NCBI RefSeq assembly: GCF_014287875.1
Contig: NZ_JACOPN010000001.1
Span: forward strand, 62,001 to 126,000
Length of the DNA: 64,000 nt
Direction: 5' to 3'
Origin: Flintibacter faecis
GTDB taxonomy: Bacteria; Bacillota; Clostridia; Oscillospirales; Oscillospiraceae
Shown here one piece after another: positions 1-8,038 of the stretch. The notes beneath the pieces were generated by a model. It was not told the origin of the DNA and did not search any database. It worked only from the letters and a program-made list of their open reading frames with translations. Each line of letters starts with the position of its first letter. Position 1 is the stretch's first letter. Both the position numbers and the translations under genes were made by a program.

Positions 1-807
1 CACGGTGGTCTTGCCGCAGCCGGGCATACCGATGAGAAGCAGATTCCGGGTCTCCCGCTCCATCTGGGCGGTAATCTCCTCCACCCGGCCATCCGGGATG
101 GCGGTGTCCAAAAAGCGCTCCGCCGCCGCCTTGGCCTGGGCCACCAGCATCCCCAGTCCGTTGGCCCGGCACAGCCCTCGCTCCTCCGCCTGGAGGAGCA
201 GCCGGGTGCGGGCGGGGTTATAGATGAGGTCAAAGACCCCCTCTAAATTGGGCAGGCGGTTCAAATCCACCGGTGAGACCTCCGTGTTGGGATACATGCC
301 CACGGGGGTGGCGTTCACCAAGATCTGTGCGTCGGCGTGGCGCTCCAGATTTTCATAGTTGTCCGGTCCGGACCGGGAGATGAACACGATCTCCCCCGCC
401 CCCAGGTCCTCCAGCACGGTCTTCACCGTGGGGGACACGCCGCCCGTACCCAGGATCAGGGCCTTTTTGCCCCGGAGCTCCGCCCCGGCGGAGCGGAGCA
501 TATAGGCAAAACCGTCGTAGTCGGTATTGTGGCCCAGAAGGGTGCCGTCCTTCTGCCGGACGATGGTGTTCACGCTGCCGATGCGCCGGGCCTGGTCGGT
601 CAAAGTCCGGCAGAAGGGGATCACCGCCTTTTTATAGGGGATGGTCACGTTCAGCCCCTGAAACGTACCGTGGGTGAGAAAGTCCGCCAGCTCCTCCGGC
701 TTTTTCTCCACCAGCTGGTAGTCATACCCGGCCAGCTTCCTGTGGATGGCGGGGGAAAAGCTGTGGCCCAGCTTCTCCCCCAGCAGGCCATATTCCAGCT
801 CGCTCAT
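1..807 (-). CDS. aroE/aroK: Shikimate dehydrogenase fused to shikimate kinase (3' truncated by window)
   Basis: Starts at ATG 805-807, one base after the pheA stop, and stays open through position 1 (269 codons). Residues 1-245 read as NADPH-dependent shikimate dehydrogenase (3-dehydroshikimate to shikimate): a GHSFSP substrate motif near the N-terminus, NVTIPYK with the catalytic lysine, a LGTGG dinucleotide-binding loop and VNATPVGMYP. With no stop the frame runs into GMPGCGKTTV at about residues 260-269, the P-loop of shikimate kinase (shikimate to shikimate-3-phosphate). The two activities therefore sit on one chain. The rest of the kinase lies outside the window. It is the last visible gene of the attenuator-led aromatic operon. 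The fusion is seen directly; kinase activity cannot be judged from the visible part. Confidence 0.9.
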   Translation of the reverse strand, partial: MSELEYGLLGEKLGHSFSPAIHRKLAGYDYQLVEKKPEELADFLTHGTFQGLNVTIPYKKAVIPFCRTLTDQARRIGSVNTIVRQKDGTLLGHNTDYDGFAYMLRSAGAELRGKKALILGTGGVSPTVKTVLEDLGAGEIVFISRSGPDNYENLERHADAQILVNATPVGMYPNTEVSPVDLNRLPNLEGVFDLIYNPARTRLLLQAEERGLCRANGLGMLVAQAKAAAERFLDTAIPDGRVEEITAQMERETRNLLLIGMPGCGKTTV

Positions 808-808
808 A

Positions 809-1957
809 TCAGCAGATGACCTCGTGATAGGTGCCCAGATAGCGCAGCTGCTCGCTCTCGGCCTCCAGGTCCCGGAACAGCTTTTCCATCTCGGGGGCAT
901 AGACCGAGGCCTCCACGTCGAAATAGAACATGAACTCAAACTCCCGACTGGGCAGGGGGCGGCTCTCCAGCTTCTGCAGGTTGATGTTCAGGGCATAGAA
1001 CTTGGCCAGCACGTTATACAGGGTACCGGGCTTGTGGGGCAGGGTCATCATCAAAGAGGTGCGGTCCGCCCCGGGATAGATCTCCGGCTTTTTGGAGATG
1101 CAGATGAACCGGGTGTAGTTGTTGTCCTGGTCCTGCACGTTGTCCCGGACGATCTCCAGGTCATACTGCTCGGCGCAGAGGCGGGAGGACAGGGCGGCCA
1201 CGTCGCTGCGCTCTGACTGGGCCACCATGCGGGCGGCCACGGCGGTGTTCTCCACCACATGGACGGCCACATTTTTCAGCCCGGCCAGAAAACCGGCGCA
1301 CTGGCTGATGGCCTGCTCGTGGGAATAGATGTCCCGGATGTCCTCCAGCTTCGTCCCGGGCTTGGCCAGCAGATTGTGGCTCACCTTCAGCCGGGCGGAG
1401 CGGACGATGGAGAAGTTGTGCCGGATCATCAGGTCGTACACCGCGTTCACCGAACCGGCGGTGCTGTTCTCGATGGGCAGGATGCCATACTGGCACATGC
1501 CGCTCTCCACCGCCTTGAACACGTGGTCAAAGCTCTGGAAATACAGGATAGAGGGGGCCTTGAACAGCCGGTCACAGGCGATCTGAGAGTAAGCGCCCTC
1601 GATGCCCTGGCAGGCCACGGTGGGCCGCTGGGGGAACAACTGAGGGGTCTCCTCCATGGCCTTTTTGATCCCGTCATAGACCTTAGAGCCCCGGCCCAGC
1701 TTGCCATTCTCATAGGAGCGGCTGGCAGCCATGATGGTGCGGTACATGGACTGAATATAGTCGGCCAGCTCCTCCCCGGCCTCCTGGCCCACCTTGCTCA
1801 GCAGAGCCCGCTCCCGCCCGCTGTCCAGCACGGGGATGTTGTTGGCCTTCTTATATTCGGCCACCTGGGCCACCGTCTCCATGCGCTGCTTCATCAGGTC
1901 CACGATCTGCCGGTCGATGGCGTCGATGTCCCCGCGCAGCTGCTCTAACTCGCTCAT
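809..1957 (-). CDS. pheA: Bifunctional chorismate mutase / prephenate dehydratase
   Basis: A 382-residue P-protein that makes phenylpyruvate from chorismate for phenylalanine synthesis in the cytoplasm. Residues 1-90 are an AroQ-type chorismate mutase helix bundle (ELRGDIDAIDRQIVDLMKQR reads like the family signature, with ELEQL before it). About 110-285 is the periplasmic-binding-fold dehydratase, with the ESGMCQYGILPIENS and conserved TRF (YTRFICIS) motifs. About 295-375 is a C-terminal ACT domain (KPGTLYNVLAKF, ESRP), which in this family binds Phe for feedback inhibition. The start ATG follows AAGGAGG by 7 bases. It lies between aroC and aroE/aroK. Its presence fits the Phe-rich leader at the head of the operon. 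No TyrA or Trp genes are seen here. Confidence 0.97.
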   Translation of the reverse strand: MSELEQLRGDIDAIDRQIVDLMKQRMETVAQVAEYKKANNIPVLDSGRERALLSKVGQEAGEELADYIQSMYRTIMAASRSYENGKLGRGSKVYDGIKKAMEETPQLFPQRPTVACQGIEGAYSQIACDRLFKAPSILYFQSFDHVFKAVESGMCQYGILPIENSTAGSVNAVYDLMIRHNFSIVRSARLKVSHNLLAKPGTKLEDIRDIYSHEQAISQCAGFLAGLKNVAVHVVENTAVAARMVAQSERSDVAALSSRLCAEQYDLEIVRDNVQDQDNNYTRFICISKKPEIYPGADRTSLMMTLPHKPGTLYNVLAKFYALNINLQKLESRPLPSREFEFMFYFDVEASVYAPEMEKLFRDLEAESEQLRYLGTYHEVIC

Positions 1958-1988
1958 GACATTTCCTCCTTGTTATATCTTTATTGGT

Positions 1989-3104
1989 CTATACGGTTCG
2001 TTGTTGATTTTCCTTCAAAATTGCCGGGGCATCCAGCAGGGTGTCCAGCAGGACCAGGGCGGCGGCGGCCTCCACCACCGGCACAGCCCGGGGCACGATG
2101 CAGGGGTCGTGGCGGCCCACGATGGACAGTTTTTCCTCCGTCCCCCGGCTGAGGGACACGCTATCCTGCTCCCGGGCAATGGACGGAGTGGGCTTAAAGG
2201 CCGCCCGGAAGATGAGGGGCATCCCGTTGGTGATGCCGCCCAGAATGCCCCCGGCGTGGTTGCTTTTGGCGGTGACATGGCCGTCCTTCATGGTGAAGGG
2301 GTCGTTGTGCTCCGAGCCACGCATCCGGGCCGCCTTAAAACCGGCCCCGAACTCCAGGCCCTTCACCGCAGGCACGCCGAACAGGGCATAGGCCAGGCGG
2401 CCCTCCATGCCGCCGAACATGGGGTCTCCCAGTCCAGCGGGCAGTCCGGTGGCCATGCACTCCACCACGCCGCCCACCGAGTCCTGTTCCTCCCGGGCCA
2501 GCAGAATGACCCGGCGCATCGCCTCCCCCGCCTTGGGGTCCAGGGTGGGAAAGGAAGCGGTTTTCAGCTGCTGAAAGGTCTCCCGGCGCTCCCCCATGGG
2601 GTCGAAGGGCCGGTCCTCCACCTGGGCCACCGCCTGAATGTGGGCGGCGATCTCAATGCCCCGGCGGGCCAATATCTGTAGGGCGATGCCCCCGGCAATA
2701 CACAGGGGAGCGGTGAGCCGCCCGGAGAAGTGCCCTCCCCCCGCCACATCCTGAAAGCCGCCGTACCGCACCTGGGCGGTGTAGTCGGCGTGGCCGGGGC
2801 GGGGCACATCGTGGAGGGAGGAATAGTCACGGGACCGGGTGTTGGTATTCTCAATGACGGCGGCCAGGGGGGCGCCGCAGGTGACGCCGTCCGTCAGGCC
2901 ACACAAAAACCGGGGCTTGTCCGCCTCCTTCCGGGGGGTAGCGGTGGCATCCCGGCCCGGGGCCCGGCGCTGGAGAAAGCGGTCCAGCTCCTCCAGGTCC
3001 ACCCGCTCCCCGGCGGGCAGGCCGTCCACCGTCACGCCGATGGCCGGGGCGTGGGACTGGCCGAAAATGGATACATGCAGATTTTTACCCAGATATGAGG
3101 ACAT
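1989..3104 (-). CDS. aroC: Chorismate synthase
   Basis: A 371-residue protein that converts EPSP to chorismate using reduced FMN. The N-terminus SSYLGKNLHVSIFGQSHAPA matches the family opening (G-x-S-H-x-P/A). Further conserved stretches are GRDATATPRKEADKP, GHADYTAQVRYGGFQDVAGGGHFSGR (basic/His FMN and substrate contacts) and the C-terminal RHDPCIVPRAVPVVEA. Length is normal. The start ATG (3102-3104) lies inside the last 20 bases of aroA, so the two are translationally coupled. pheA follows after 31 bases, which carry a good ribosome binding site. No internal defect is seen. Confidence 0.97.
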   Translation of the reverse strand: MSSYLGKNLHVSIFGQSHAPAIGVTVDGLPAGERVDLEELDRFLQRRAPGRDATATPRKEADKPRFLCGLTDGVTCGAPLAAVIENTNTRSRDYSSLHDVPRPGHADYTAQVRYGGFQDVAGGGHFSGRLTAPLCIAGGIALQILARRGIEIAAHIQAVAQVEDRPFDPMGERRETFQQLKTASFPTLDPKAGEAMRRVILLAREEQDSVGGVVECMATGLPAGLGDPMFGGMEGRLAYALFGVPAVKGLEFGAGFKAARMRGSEHNDPFTMKDGHVTAKSNHAGGILGGITNGMPLIFRAAFKPTPSIAREQDSVSLSRGTEEKLSIVGRHDPCIVPRAVPVVEAAAALVLLDTLLDAPAILKENQQRTV

Positions 3105-4323
3105 CCAGATCCCCTCCTAACTGACGGTAGTCCTCCCAAAAGCCGGGGTAGGACTTGTTCACACACTCCGCCCCCAGCAGCGTCACCGGGCGGCGGCAGG
3201 CACAGGCCGCCACGGCGGCCATCATGGCGATGCGGTGGTCGTTGCAGCAGTCCACCGCCGCCCCACCTTCCAGGGCGGGCAGGCCGTGGAAGGTCAGGCT
3301 GTCCGCCCCCTCCTCCACCGCCGCCCCAAGGGTGCGCAGAGTCTGGGTGACGGTGGCCAGCCGGTCGCTCTCCTTCAAGCGCAGCCGGGCGGCGTTGACA
3401 AGGCGGCACTCCCCCGTCCGCACCGCCGCCATGGCGGCCAGGGGGGGCACCAGATCGGGACACTGGGACACGTCCAGCGCCACGTCCCCCGGCCGGGCCA
3501 GCTGCCGGGAATAGGGGACCACCCGCATGTCCCCCTGGGCGGAGGACCGGTTCAGATTCAAAATCTCCACCTGACCGCCCAGCAGGTTGGCCCCGTACCA
3601 AAAGGCGGCCTGGGACCAGTCAGTCTCCACCGCCCCGTCCGTCCCCACATAGGCCTGGGGGCCGGAGAGTCGATAGCCGCTTGCCGTCTCCTGAACAGAT
3701 ACGCCGAACTGGTCCAGCGCCTGGAGGGTCATGGACACATAGTCCCGGCTCTCCAAAGGGGTGGTCAGGGTGACGGCGCTCTCCCCCTCCACCAGGGGCA
3801 GGGCATACAGCAGTCCGGTGATGAACTGGCTGGACACGTCCCCGGGCAGGGCGTACTCCCCGGGCGTTAAACGGCCCTTCACTGTGAGCCCCCCGTCCCT
3901 CTGCTCCCAGAAGATGCCCTTCCGGTGGAACAGGTCGAAATAGGGCTTTTGGGGCCGCTGCATCAGCCGCCCGTGGCCGGTGAACACGCCGCCCCCCGCC
4001 GCCGCCAGGGCGATGGGGATGAGAAAGCGCAGGGTGGAGCCGCTCTCCCCGCAGTCAAAGCGGGGCAGCCGGCCGGCAAGCTGCGCCGCTCCCCCCAAAC
4101 CCCCAACGGTGAGGGTGCGATCCTTTAAGCTCCATCTGGCCCCCAGGGCCTCCATGCAGCTCAGGGTCGCCCGGATGTCCTGGGACAGGTCCACATTTTC
4201 CAGCCGGCTCTCCCCCCGGGCCAGGGCGGCGGCGATGATCAGCCGGTGGGCCTGACTCTTGCTGGGGGGCGGGGTCACGGCCCCGGCCAGCTTGCCCGGC
4301 CGGATGACGACGGTGGTGCTCAT
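3085..4323 (-). CDS. aroA: 3-phosphoshikimate 1-carboxyvinyltransferase (EPSP synthase)
   Basis: A 412-residue enzyme adding enolpyruvate from PEP to shikimate-3-phosphate, the sixth step of the pathway. PPPSKSQAHRLIIAAALA near the N-terminus is the substrate-binding Lys/Ser motif. DCGESGSTLRFLIPIALA is the family's second signature. RLRLKESDRLATV and DHRIAMMAAVA near the C-terminus are the PEP-site region. The protein is slightly shorter than the about 430 residues usual in enterobacteria, as is common in Clostridia. The start overlaps the aroB stop in an ATGA, and its end overlaps aroC by 20 bases, so translation of the three genes is tightly coupled. Confidence 0.96.
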   Translation of the reverse strand: MSTTVVIRPGKLAGAVTPPPSKSQAHRLIIAAALARGESRLENVDLSQDIRATLSCMEALGARWSLKDRTLTVGGLGGAAQLAGRLPRFDCGESGSTLRFLIPIALAAAGGGVFTGHGRLMQRPQKPYFDLFHRKGIFWEQRDGGLTVKGRLTPGEYALPGDVSSQFITGLLYALPLVEGESAVTLTTPLESRDYVSMTLQALDQFGVSVQETASGYRLSGPQAYVGTDGAVETDWSQAAFWYGANLLGGQVEILNLNRSSAQGDMRVVPYSRQLARPGDVALDVSQCPDLVPPLAAMAAVRTGECRLVNAARLRLKESDRLATVTQTLRTLGAAVEEGADSLTFHGLPALEGGAAVDCCNDHRIAMMAAVAACACRRPVTLLGAECVNKSYPGFWEDYRQLGGDLDVLISG

Positions 4324-5378
4324 AGAGGCATCCCCAGCTCCAGCACCCGCCGCAGCTCGTCATAGTTGGTGGGATAGAGCCCGCACCGGCCCAGCACCTG
4401 GGGCTGGATCAGGGTGATAGCATCCCCACGGCGCTTCTTGTCCGCGTGGGCGGCCTCCAGCAGCTCGTCCACGGACTTGTCCGTGGTCTTGGGCAGGTGA
4501 TATTTGTCCAGCAAAGTCTCCAGCACCGTCCAACAGGCGGGGGGGCACTTCTTCTGGCGCACACAGGCCCGGGTCATGATGGCCATGCCCATGGCCACCC
4601 CCTCCCCGTGGTAGAGAGAATAGCCGCTGCAGCGCTCGATGGCGTGGCCGATGGTGTGGCCAAAGTTCAGCACCTGGCGCACGGCGTTGTCCTGCTCGTC
4701 CTGGGCCACCACATCCCGCTTGATGGACACGCAGTGGGCGATGACCCACTCGATGTCCGTGCCGGGGGTGTTCTCCAGCAGAAAGTTGATCAGCTCCTGG
4801 CTGCGGATCATACCGTACTTAATGATCTCCGCCCAGCCCTCGGCCTCCACCTGGGGGGACAGGGTGGCCAGTACGTTGGTGTCGCACAGGACCAGGTGGG
4901 GCTGGGTGAAGGTGCCCACCAGGTTCTTGCCCTCGGGCAGGTCCACAGCGGTCTTGCCCCCCACGGAGGAGTCCACCACCGACAGCAAGGAGGTGGGCAG
5001 CTGCACACAGGGGATGCCCCGGAGGTACAGGGAGGCGGCCAGCCCCGCCATGTCCCCAGTGACGCCGCCGCCCAGGGCAAACACGGCATCCGACCGGGTC
5101 ATGCCCATTTGGGCCAGACAGGTCAGCAGCCGGACCAGGGTGTCGGTGTTCTTGGACTGCTCCCCGGCGGGGAATACGAAGTGGTCCACCTGAAAGCCTG
5201 CATCCTCCAGACTGGCCTGGACCATGGCCCCGTAAAGGGGCCACACGTTGCTGTCAGAGACGATCATGGCGTGCCGTCCTTTGATGAGGGGGGCGGACAG
5301 CTCGCCGGTGCGGGTCAACAGGCCAGAGCCGATGCGGACCTCGTAGTCCCGGGATGCGTGTACAGAAATGGTCTCCAT
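4320..5378 (-). CDS. aroB: 3-dehydroquinate synthase
   Basis: A 352-residue NAD- and divalent-metal-dependent enzyme that cyclises DAHP to 3-dehydroquinate. The Rossmann half contains VFPAGEQSKN, FALGGGVTGDMAGLAASLYLRG (glycine-rich NAD loop) and LPTSLLSVVDSSVGGKTAVD, all family signatures. The metal ligands sit in EIIKYGMI (Glu), NFGHTIGHAIE (His) and YHGEGVAMGM (His). Length is standard. It begins 33 bases downstream of the aroF stop and overlaps aroA by four bases. Together with aroF it opens the structural part of the operon. Confidence 0.97.
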   Translation of the reverse strand: METISVHASRDYEVRIGSGLLTRTGELSAPLIKGRHAMIVSDSNVWPLYGAMVQASLEDAGFQVDHFVFPAGEQSKNTDTLVRLLTCLAQMGMTRSDAVFALGGGVTGDMAGLAASLYLRGIPCVQLPTSLLSVVDSSVGGKTAVDLPEGKNLVGTFTQPHLVLCDTNVLATLSPQVEAEGWAEIIKYGMIRSQELINFLLENTPGTDIEWVIAHCVSIKRDVVAQDEQDNAVRQVLNFGHTIGHAIERCSGYSLYHGEGVAMGMAIMTRACVRQKKCPPACWTVLETLLDKYHLPKTTDKSVDELLEAAHADKKRRGDAITLIQPQVLGRCGLYPTNYDELRRVLELGMPL

Positions 5379-5411
5379 GGAAAAAAGCGCCTACCTTTCT
5401 AAATTCGCTGC

Positions 5412-6434
5412 TTATTGCTCGTCCAGCCCGGCCACGGTGGCCCGGATGGCGTTCACCGCCTTGGCCACCTCCACGAACTGCTCTGGCCGCAGGGACTGGG
5501 CGCCGTCACACAGGGCGTGGGGCGGATCGTTGTGGACCTCGATGATCAGGCCGTCGGCCCCGCAGGCGGCGGCGGCCATGGCCATGGGCTTGACATAGCG
5601 GGCCACGCCGGTGGCGTGGCTGGGGTCCACGATGACAGGCAGGTGGGTCATCTCGTGGAGGGCGGCCACGGCGGACAGGTCCAGGGTGTTCCGGGTGGCC
5701 GTCTCAAAGGTGCGGATGCCCCGCTCGCACAGGATCACGTTCTCGTTGCCCCCGGCCATGATGTACTCAGCACTCATCAGCAGCTCCTGCAGGGTGTTGG
5801 CCAGGCCCCGCTTGAGGAGGATGGGCTTGCGGGTGCGGCCCAGCTCCTTCAGCAGCTCGAAGTTCTGCATGTTCCGGGCACCCACCTGGATCACATCCAC
5901 GTCCTCGAACAGGGGCAGGTGGTTGGCGTTCATGATCTCGGTGACGATGGGCAGGCCGGTGGCCTGTTTGGCCTTCACCAACAGCTCGATGCCGTCGGCC
6001 TTCAGACCCTGAAAGGCGTAGGGGGAGGTGCGGGGCTTGAATGCGCCGCCCCGGAGCATGGTGGCCCCGGCGGCCTTCACGCTCCGGGCCACAGAGATGA
6101 TCTGCTCCTCGCTCTCCACGGAACAGGGGCCGGCGATCATGGCGAAGTGGCCCCCGCCCACCAGGCGCTTGTCCTCGCCCACCTGGATGACGGAGTCCTG
6201 GGGGTGAAACTTGCGGTTTGCGCTCTTATAGGGCTCGGACACCCGCTTCACATTCTCCACGATATCCAGTCCACGGATGAGGTCGCTGTCCAGCTTGCTG
6301 GTGTCACCGATGACGCCGATGATGGTGGAGTAGTCGCCGGTGGACAGGTGGGTACGCAGGTTCTGACTCTCGATCCAGTGGATCAGGTCGTTTACCCGCT
6401 CTTTTTTTGTTTCCGGCTTGACAATGATGATCAT
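5412..6434 (-). CDS. aroF: 3-deoxy-7-phosphoheptulonate (DAHP) synthase, type I-beta
   Basis: A 340-residue protein catalysing the committed step, PEP plus erythrose-4-phosphate to DAHP. Residues 1-70 are a ferredoxin-like N-terminal domain typical of the Thermotoga/Bacillus beta subfamily (MIIIVKPETKKERVNDLI). About 95-335 is the TIM barrel: MIAGPCSVESEEQ, RGGAFKPRTSPYAFQG, QVGARNMQNFELL, LLKRGLANTLQELLMSAEYI, CERGIRTFETATRNTLD and DPSHATGVA (metal His). No chorismate mutase domain is attached. It is the first structural gene after the attenuator, 48 bases downstream of the terminator T-run, so entry into the whole pathway depends on read-through of that terminator. Confidence 0.97.
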   Translation of the reverse strand: MIIIVKPETKKERVNDLIHWIESQNLRTHLSTGDYSTIIGVIGDTSKLDSDLIRGLDIVENVKRVSEPYKSANRKFHPQDSVIQVGEDKRLVGGGHFAMIAGPCSVESEEQIISVARSVKAAGATMLRGGAFKPRTSPYAFQGLKADGIELLVKAKQATGLPIVTEIMNANHLPLFEDVDVIQVGARNMQNFELLKELGRTRKPILLKRGLANTLQELLMSAEYIMAGGNENVILCERGIRTFETATRNTLDLSAVAALHEMTHLPVIVDPSHATGVARYVKPMAMAAAACGADGLIIEVHNDPPHALCDGAQSLRPEQFVEVAKAVNAIRATVAGLDEQ

Positions 6435-6482
6435 AATGCTCGTCCCTTTCTTTTGTCTGATGCGGCGCTTCCCCAGGCCACG

Positions 6483-6522
6483 AAAAAAGGACCCGCGGTG
6501 AAGTGTTTCTCACCGCAGGCCC
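6483..6522 (-). terminator. Attenuator terminator ahead of aroF
   Basis: On the minus strand a 13-bp stem (6522-6510 with 6501-6489, two G-U wobbles), an 8-nt loop and six T at 6488-6483 form a textbook intrinsic terminator. It sits 20 bases after the leader peptide stop and 48 bases before the aroF start. It can therefore cut off transcription of the whole operon. Which upstream segment forms the antiterminator could not be settled by eye. Confidence 0.88.
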
Positions 6523-6541
6523 TGTAACGTCCTTTGAATCC

Positions 6542-6655
6542 TTACGCAAAGGTGGTCACGCCATTGTTTGCAGCAAAAAGCACTTTTACTTTGTCGGTCC
6601 AAAAGCCGTAAAAGTAAAAGTAGCCAAAAAAGAAAGCGGCAAACAGATTCAGCAT
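6542..6655 (-). CDS. Phe/Tyr-rich leader peptide of the aromatic operon
   Basis: A 37-codon reading frame with ATG at 6653-6655, preceded by GAAAGGAG with an ideal spacing and ending in TAA. It begins MLNLFAAFFFGYFYFYGFW, so 12 of 19 residues are aromatic (eight Phe, three Tyr, one Trp), followed by an ordinary tail. The run of Phe and Tyr codons lies inside an 11-bp inverted repeat, and a terminator follows. This is the layout of amino-acid attenuation leaders such as pheL. By analogy (inference), scarcity of charged tRNA-Phe or tRNA-Tyr stalls the ribosome and prevents termination before aroF. The product itself is probably not functional. It is not an antisense shadow, since it has its own promoter and ribosome binding site. 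Confidence 0.88.
   Translation of the reverse strand: MLNLFAAFFFGYFYFYGFWTDKVKVLFAANNGVTTFA
6582..6621 (-). promoter_or_regulatory. Inverted repeat covering the Tyr/Phe codons of the leader
   Basis: ACTTTTACTTT (6621-6611) and its exact complement AAAGTAAAAGT (6592-6582) can form an 11-bp hairpin with an 18-nt loop in the leader RNA. The 5' arm is the Tyr-Phe-Tyr-Phe coding segment itself, so a ribosome stalled there would open the hairpin. A second small inverted repeat, CCTTTG/CAAAGG at 6552-6531, lies over the stop codon. These are candidates for the 1:2 and alternative pairings of an attenuator. Confidence 0.7.
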
Positions 6656-6695
6656 GACGGTACTCCTTTCCGCAGATATCGGAAATTCTGTGGGT

Positions 6696-6724
6696 ATCAT
6701 AGCACCGGGACTTTACCCTGTCAA
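6696..6724 (-). promoter_or_regulatory. Sigma-A promoter of the aromatic operon
   Basis: TTGACA (6724-6719), a 17-bp spacer, and TATGAT (6701-6696). This is a near-consensus vegetative promoter. Transcription would start near 6689, giving about 34 nt before the leader peptide ATG. Confidence 0.88.
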
Positions 6725-6802
6725 TAGGTTTTTTTCTTGTTTATAAACTTTTTTATTCCGGTGTTCTCCCGCCCTACCTGCACAGTGGACGGGAAAGATG
6801 GG

Positions 6803-6839
6803 AAAAAGCGCACCGGCGAAACCTCGTCGGTGCGCTTTT
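6803..6839. terminator. Bidirectional terminator after gcdB
   Basis: AAAAGCGCACCG and CGGTGCGCTTTT form a stem flanked by A and T runs. It lies 24 bases beyond the gcdB stop and ends the glutamate fermentation operon before the aro promoter. Around it, from 6434 to 6863, the only other content is the leader/attenuator region. Confidence 0.85.
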
Positions 6840-6862
6840 GTTGGCATAAAATCGGGGTTCGA

Positions 6863-8023
6863 TCAGCCGCCGAACACCTTGATCATGAAGCCAGCGGCAA
6901 CAGCGGAGCCGATAACACCGGCCACGTTGGGGCCCATGGCGTGCATGAGCAGGAAGTTAGCGGGGTTCTCCTTCTGGCCCACGTTCTGAGACACACGGGC
7001 GGCCATAGGCACGGCGGACACACCGGCGGAGCCGATGAGGGGGTTCACCTTGCCCTTGGTCAGGACGTACATCAGGTCGCCGAACAGCAGACCACCGGTG
7101 GTGGACAGCATGAAGGCGCACAGGCCCAGCACCACGATGGAAATGGTCTGGGGAGTCAGGAAGGTGCTGGCAGTGGCCTTAAAGCCCACGGACAGGCCCA
7201 GGGGGATGGTGACGATGTTCATCAGGCCGTTCTGGGCGATGTCGGACAGACGCTCGGTCACGCCGCACTCACGGAACAGGTTGCCCAGCATCAGCATACC
7301 CAGCAGGGGGGCGGTGTCGGGGATCAGCAGGACCACGAAGATGGTCACGGCGATGGGGAAGATGATCTTCTCGGCCTTGGAAACGGTGCGCAGCTGGGTC
7401 ATCTTGACCTTGCGCATCTCCTTGGTGGTCAGGGCCTTCATCAGCGGGGGCTGGATCATGGGGATCAGGGCCATGTAGGAGTAAGCCGCGATGGCGATGG
7501 CGGGCAGCAGATCCACAGCCAGTTTAGACGAAGTCAGGATGGCGGTGGGGCCGTCAGCGCCGCCGATGACACCGATGGCGGCGGCCTGCGCGGGGGTGAA
7601 GCCCAGGCACAGCACGGCCAGCAGGAAGGCGGTGAAAATACCCAGCTGAGCGGCAGCGCCCAGCAGCAGGGACATGGGGTTGGCCAGCAGGGGGCCAAAG
7701 TCGGTCATCGCGCCGATGCCCATAAAGATAATGGACGGATAGATGGCATATTGGACACCCTGATAGAGCACCCACATGAAACCGACGGTGCCGCTGTGAG
7801 TGGCCGCGTCGTACACGGGCTCGTTAAACAGGCCGGTGACAGGCAGGTTGGCCAGCAGCATACCAAAGGCAATGGGGACCATCAGCAGGGGCTCATAGCC
7901 CTTGACGATGCCCATGTACAGCAGAACGCAGGCGATCAGCAGCATCACAACGGTACGCCAATCCAGAGCGGCAAAGCCGGAACCCTGCATGATCTTAGTC
8001 AGAACCTCAACAACAAAATTCAT
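6863..8023 (-). CDS. gcdB: Glutaconyl-CoA decarboxylase beta subunit (Na+ pump)
   Basis: A 386-residue integral membrane protein of the OadB/MmdB/GcdB family. The beta subunit decarboxylates carboxybiotin and moves Na+ out of the cell. It has roughly nine to eleven hydrophobic segments. Family motifs include the conserved Asp region GGADGPTAILTSSKLA and NLFRECGVTERL, plus GSAGVSAVPMAARV near the C-terminus. It is the last gene of the operon, 15 bases after gcdD/C2. Substrate specificity (glutaconyl-CoA rather than oxaloacetate or methylmalonyl-CoA) is inferred from the linked gcdA, gct and hgd genes, not from the beta subunit itself. Confidence 0.95.
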   Translation of the reverse strand: MNFVVEVLTKIMQGSGFAALDWRTVVMLLIACVLLYMGIVKGYEPLLMVPIAFGMLLANLPVTGLFNEPVYDAATHSGTVGFMWVLYQGVQYAIYPSIIFMGIGAMTDFGPLLANPMSLLLGAAAQLGIFTAFLLAVLCLGFTPAQAAAIGVIGGADGPTAILTSSKLAVDLLPAIAIAAYSYMALIPMIQPPLMKALTTKEMRKVKMTQLRTVSKAEKIIFPIAVTIFVVLLIPDTAPLLGMLMLGNLFRECGVTERLSDIAQNGLMNIVTIPLGLSVGFKATASTFLTPQTISIVVLGLCAFMLSTTGGLLFGDLMYVLTKGKVNPLIGSAGVSAVPMAARVSQNVGQKENPANFLLMHAMGPNVAGVIGSAVAAGFMIKVFGG

Positions 8024-8038
8024 ACTTTACCCCTCCTT

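Noticed and set aside
6435..6720. T-box or TRAP-type leader for the aro operon
   Set aside because: No T-box consensus or repeated GAG/UAG triplets are visible; the leader peptide explains the region better.
6503..6727. Plus-strand frame of 74 codons over the aro leader
   Set aside because: The minus strand has promoter, ribosome binding site, aromatic leader peptide and terminator in the right order; the plus-strand frame has none.
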